Source: Deltaproteobacteria bacterium
GTDB lineage: Bacteria; Desulfobacterota; Desulfobacteria; Desulfobacterales; Desulfobacteraceae
Direction: 5' to 3'
NCBI GenBank assembly: GCA_003647385.1
Contig: QMMT01000126.1
Location: 1 to 6,523, forward strand
Length of the DNA: 6,523 bases
Below the pieces are notes generated by a model. It saw only the letters and a program-made list of their open reading frames with translations, had not been told where the DNA came from and ran no database searches. Every line of letters starts with the position of its first letter. Positions within the stretch are counted from its first letter, which is position 1. Positions 6,067 through 6,523 of this stretch are shown one piece after another. Both the position numbers and the translations under genes were made by a program.

Positions 6067-6523
6067 CTATTACGCTCCTTTGGATCTAATGCCACTCTGA
6101 GTCCATCACTGAAAAGAGAGAAAGCAATCATTGAAAATGCAATGGCAAGAGCCGGCCAGACAATAGTCCAGGGTGATACCTGGATATATTTATAACCGTT
6201 CCTGAGCATTATACCCCAGGAAGCGGTTGGCGGTCTTACACCCAGACCCAGAAAAGAGAGGCCTGACTCCCATATAACCATGGTTGCCATATCCATACCG
6301 AGGCATACTATAACAGGAGCCATAATATTCGGGGTAATATGTTTTAAAATTATCTTTATTGGTTTTTGTCCCATGGCTTCAGCAGCCTTAACATAGTCAG
6401 TCTCTTTAACAGAGAGTGTCTGAGCCCTGGCGATACGGCCATAAAATGGAAAAGCTGTAAAAGCAAGAGCGATAACGACATTTACAAGAGACGGCCCTAA
6501 TACTGCAACTATGGCAAGTGCCA
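6063..6523 (-). CDS. DppC/OppC-type ABC transporter permease, C-terminal half
   Basis: This is an inner-membrane channel subunit of a peptide/nickel/opine-class importer. Only the last 152 residues are inside the window; family members have about 280-300, so roughly the N-terminal half lies beyond the right edge. An ATG at 6372-6374 is internal and not the real start, because the frame stays open upstream with good family sequence. The visible part begins in a membrane segment (about residues 2-26 of the fragment). The cytoplasmic EAA loop follows (YVKAAEAMGQKPIKIILKH, 43-61), which docks on the ATPases. After it come a hydrophobic stretch around APVIVCLGMDMATMVIW, the family motif SGLSFLGLGVRPPTASWG, and a last membrane helix near WTIVWPALAIAFSMIAFSLF, ending DGLRVALDP. 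The gene is followed by both ATPase genes in the usual order. The DppB-type permease and binding protein are expected further upstream. Confidence 0.94.
   Translation of the reverse strand, partial: ALAIVAVLGPSLVNVVIALAFTAFPFYGRIARAQTLSVKETDYVKAAEAMGQKPIKIILKHITPNIMAPVIVCLGMDMATMVIWESGLSFLGLGVRPPTASWGIMLRNGYKYIQVSPWTIVWPALAIAFSMIAFSLFSDGLRVALDPKERNR
6075..6081 (-). promoter_or_regulatory. Shine-Dalgarno site of the DppD-type gene, inside the permease gene
   Basis: AAAGGAG on the minus strand is part of the last permease codons and lies 8 bases before the ATG at 6064-6066. The start and the permease stop share ATGA (6063-6066), which suggests coupled translation of permease and ATPase. Confidence 0.65.

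Overview
The window is one stretch of a single minus-strand operon, read from right to left. Nothing convincing is encoded on the plus strand. Base composition is moderately AT-rich. Gene content (LL-diaminopimelate aminotransferase, an MttB-superfamily methyltransferase, a B12 corrinoid protein and a UroD-fold methyltransferase) suggests an anaerobe that uses corrinoid-dependent methyl transfer. A sulfate-reducing Desulfobacterota member (Desulfobacterales type) is my best guess. An acetogenic or other anaerobic Firmicute is the main alternative. This placement is inference, not proof.

In transcription order the layout is: (1) 6523-6063, the C-terminal half of a DppC/OppC-type ABC permease that continues past the right edge; (2) 6066-5030, a DppD/OppD-type ATPase split by a single-base frameshift near 5667; (3) 5039-4053, an intact DppF/OppF-type ATPase; (4) 4017-2971, a UroD/MtaA/CmuA-family methyltransferase; (5) 2905-2279, a MtbC/MtgC-type corrinoid protein; (6) 2250-1027, LL-diaminopimelate aminotransferase DapL; (7) 997 to the left edge, an MttB-superfamily methyltransferase whose frame breaks at 20-22. 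Genes overlap or lie 28-65 bases apart, each has a Shine-Dalgarno sequence, and no terminator or internal promoter is evident. The promoter, the other permease and any binding protein would lie beyond the right edge.

The genes fit a substrate-uptake and demethylation module. The ABC transporter would import a small methylated compound. The MttB-like protein would move its methyl group to Co(I) on the corrinoid protein, and the UroD-like protein would either pass it to an acceptor or act as a second methyltransferase. The unexpected member is DapL, normally a lysine/peptidoglycan biosynthesis enzyme. Its presence raises the possibility that the substrate is a methylated or betaine form of an amino acid, perhaps diaminopimelate- or lysine-like. 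No corrinoid activator (RamA type) or pyrrolysine genes are in the window.

Two reading frames are broken, both by the apparent loss of one base beside a short homopolymer. This pattern looks more like consensus sequence error than gene decay, but it cannot be settled from the sequence alone.
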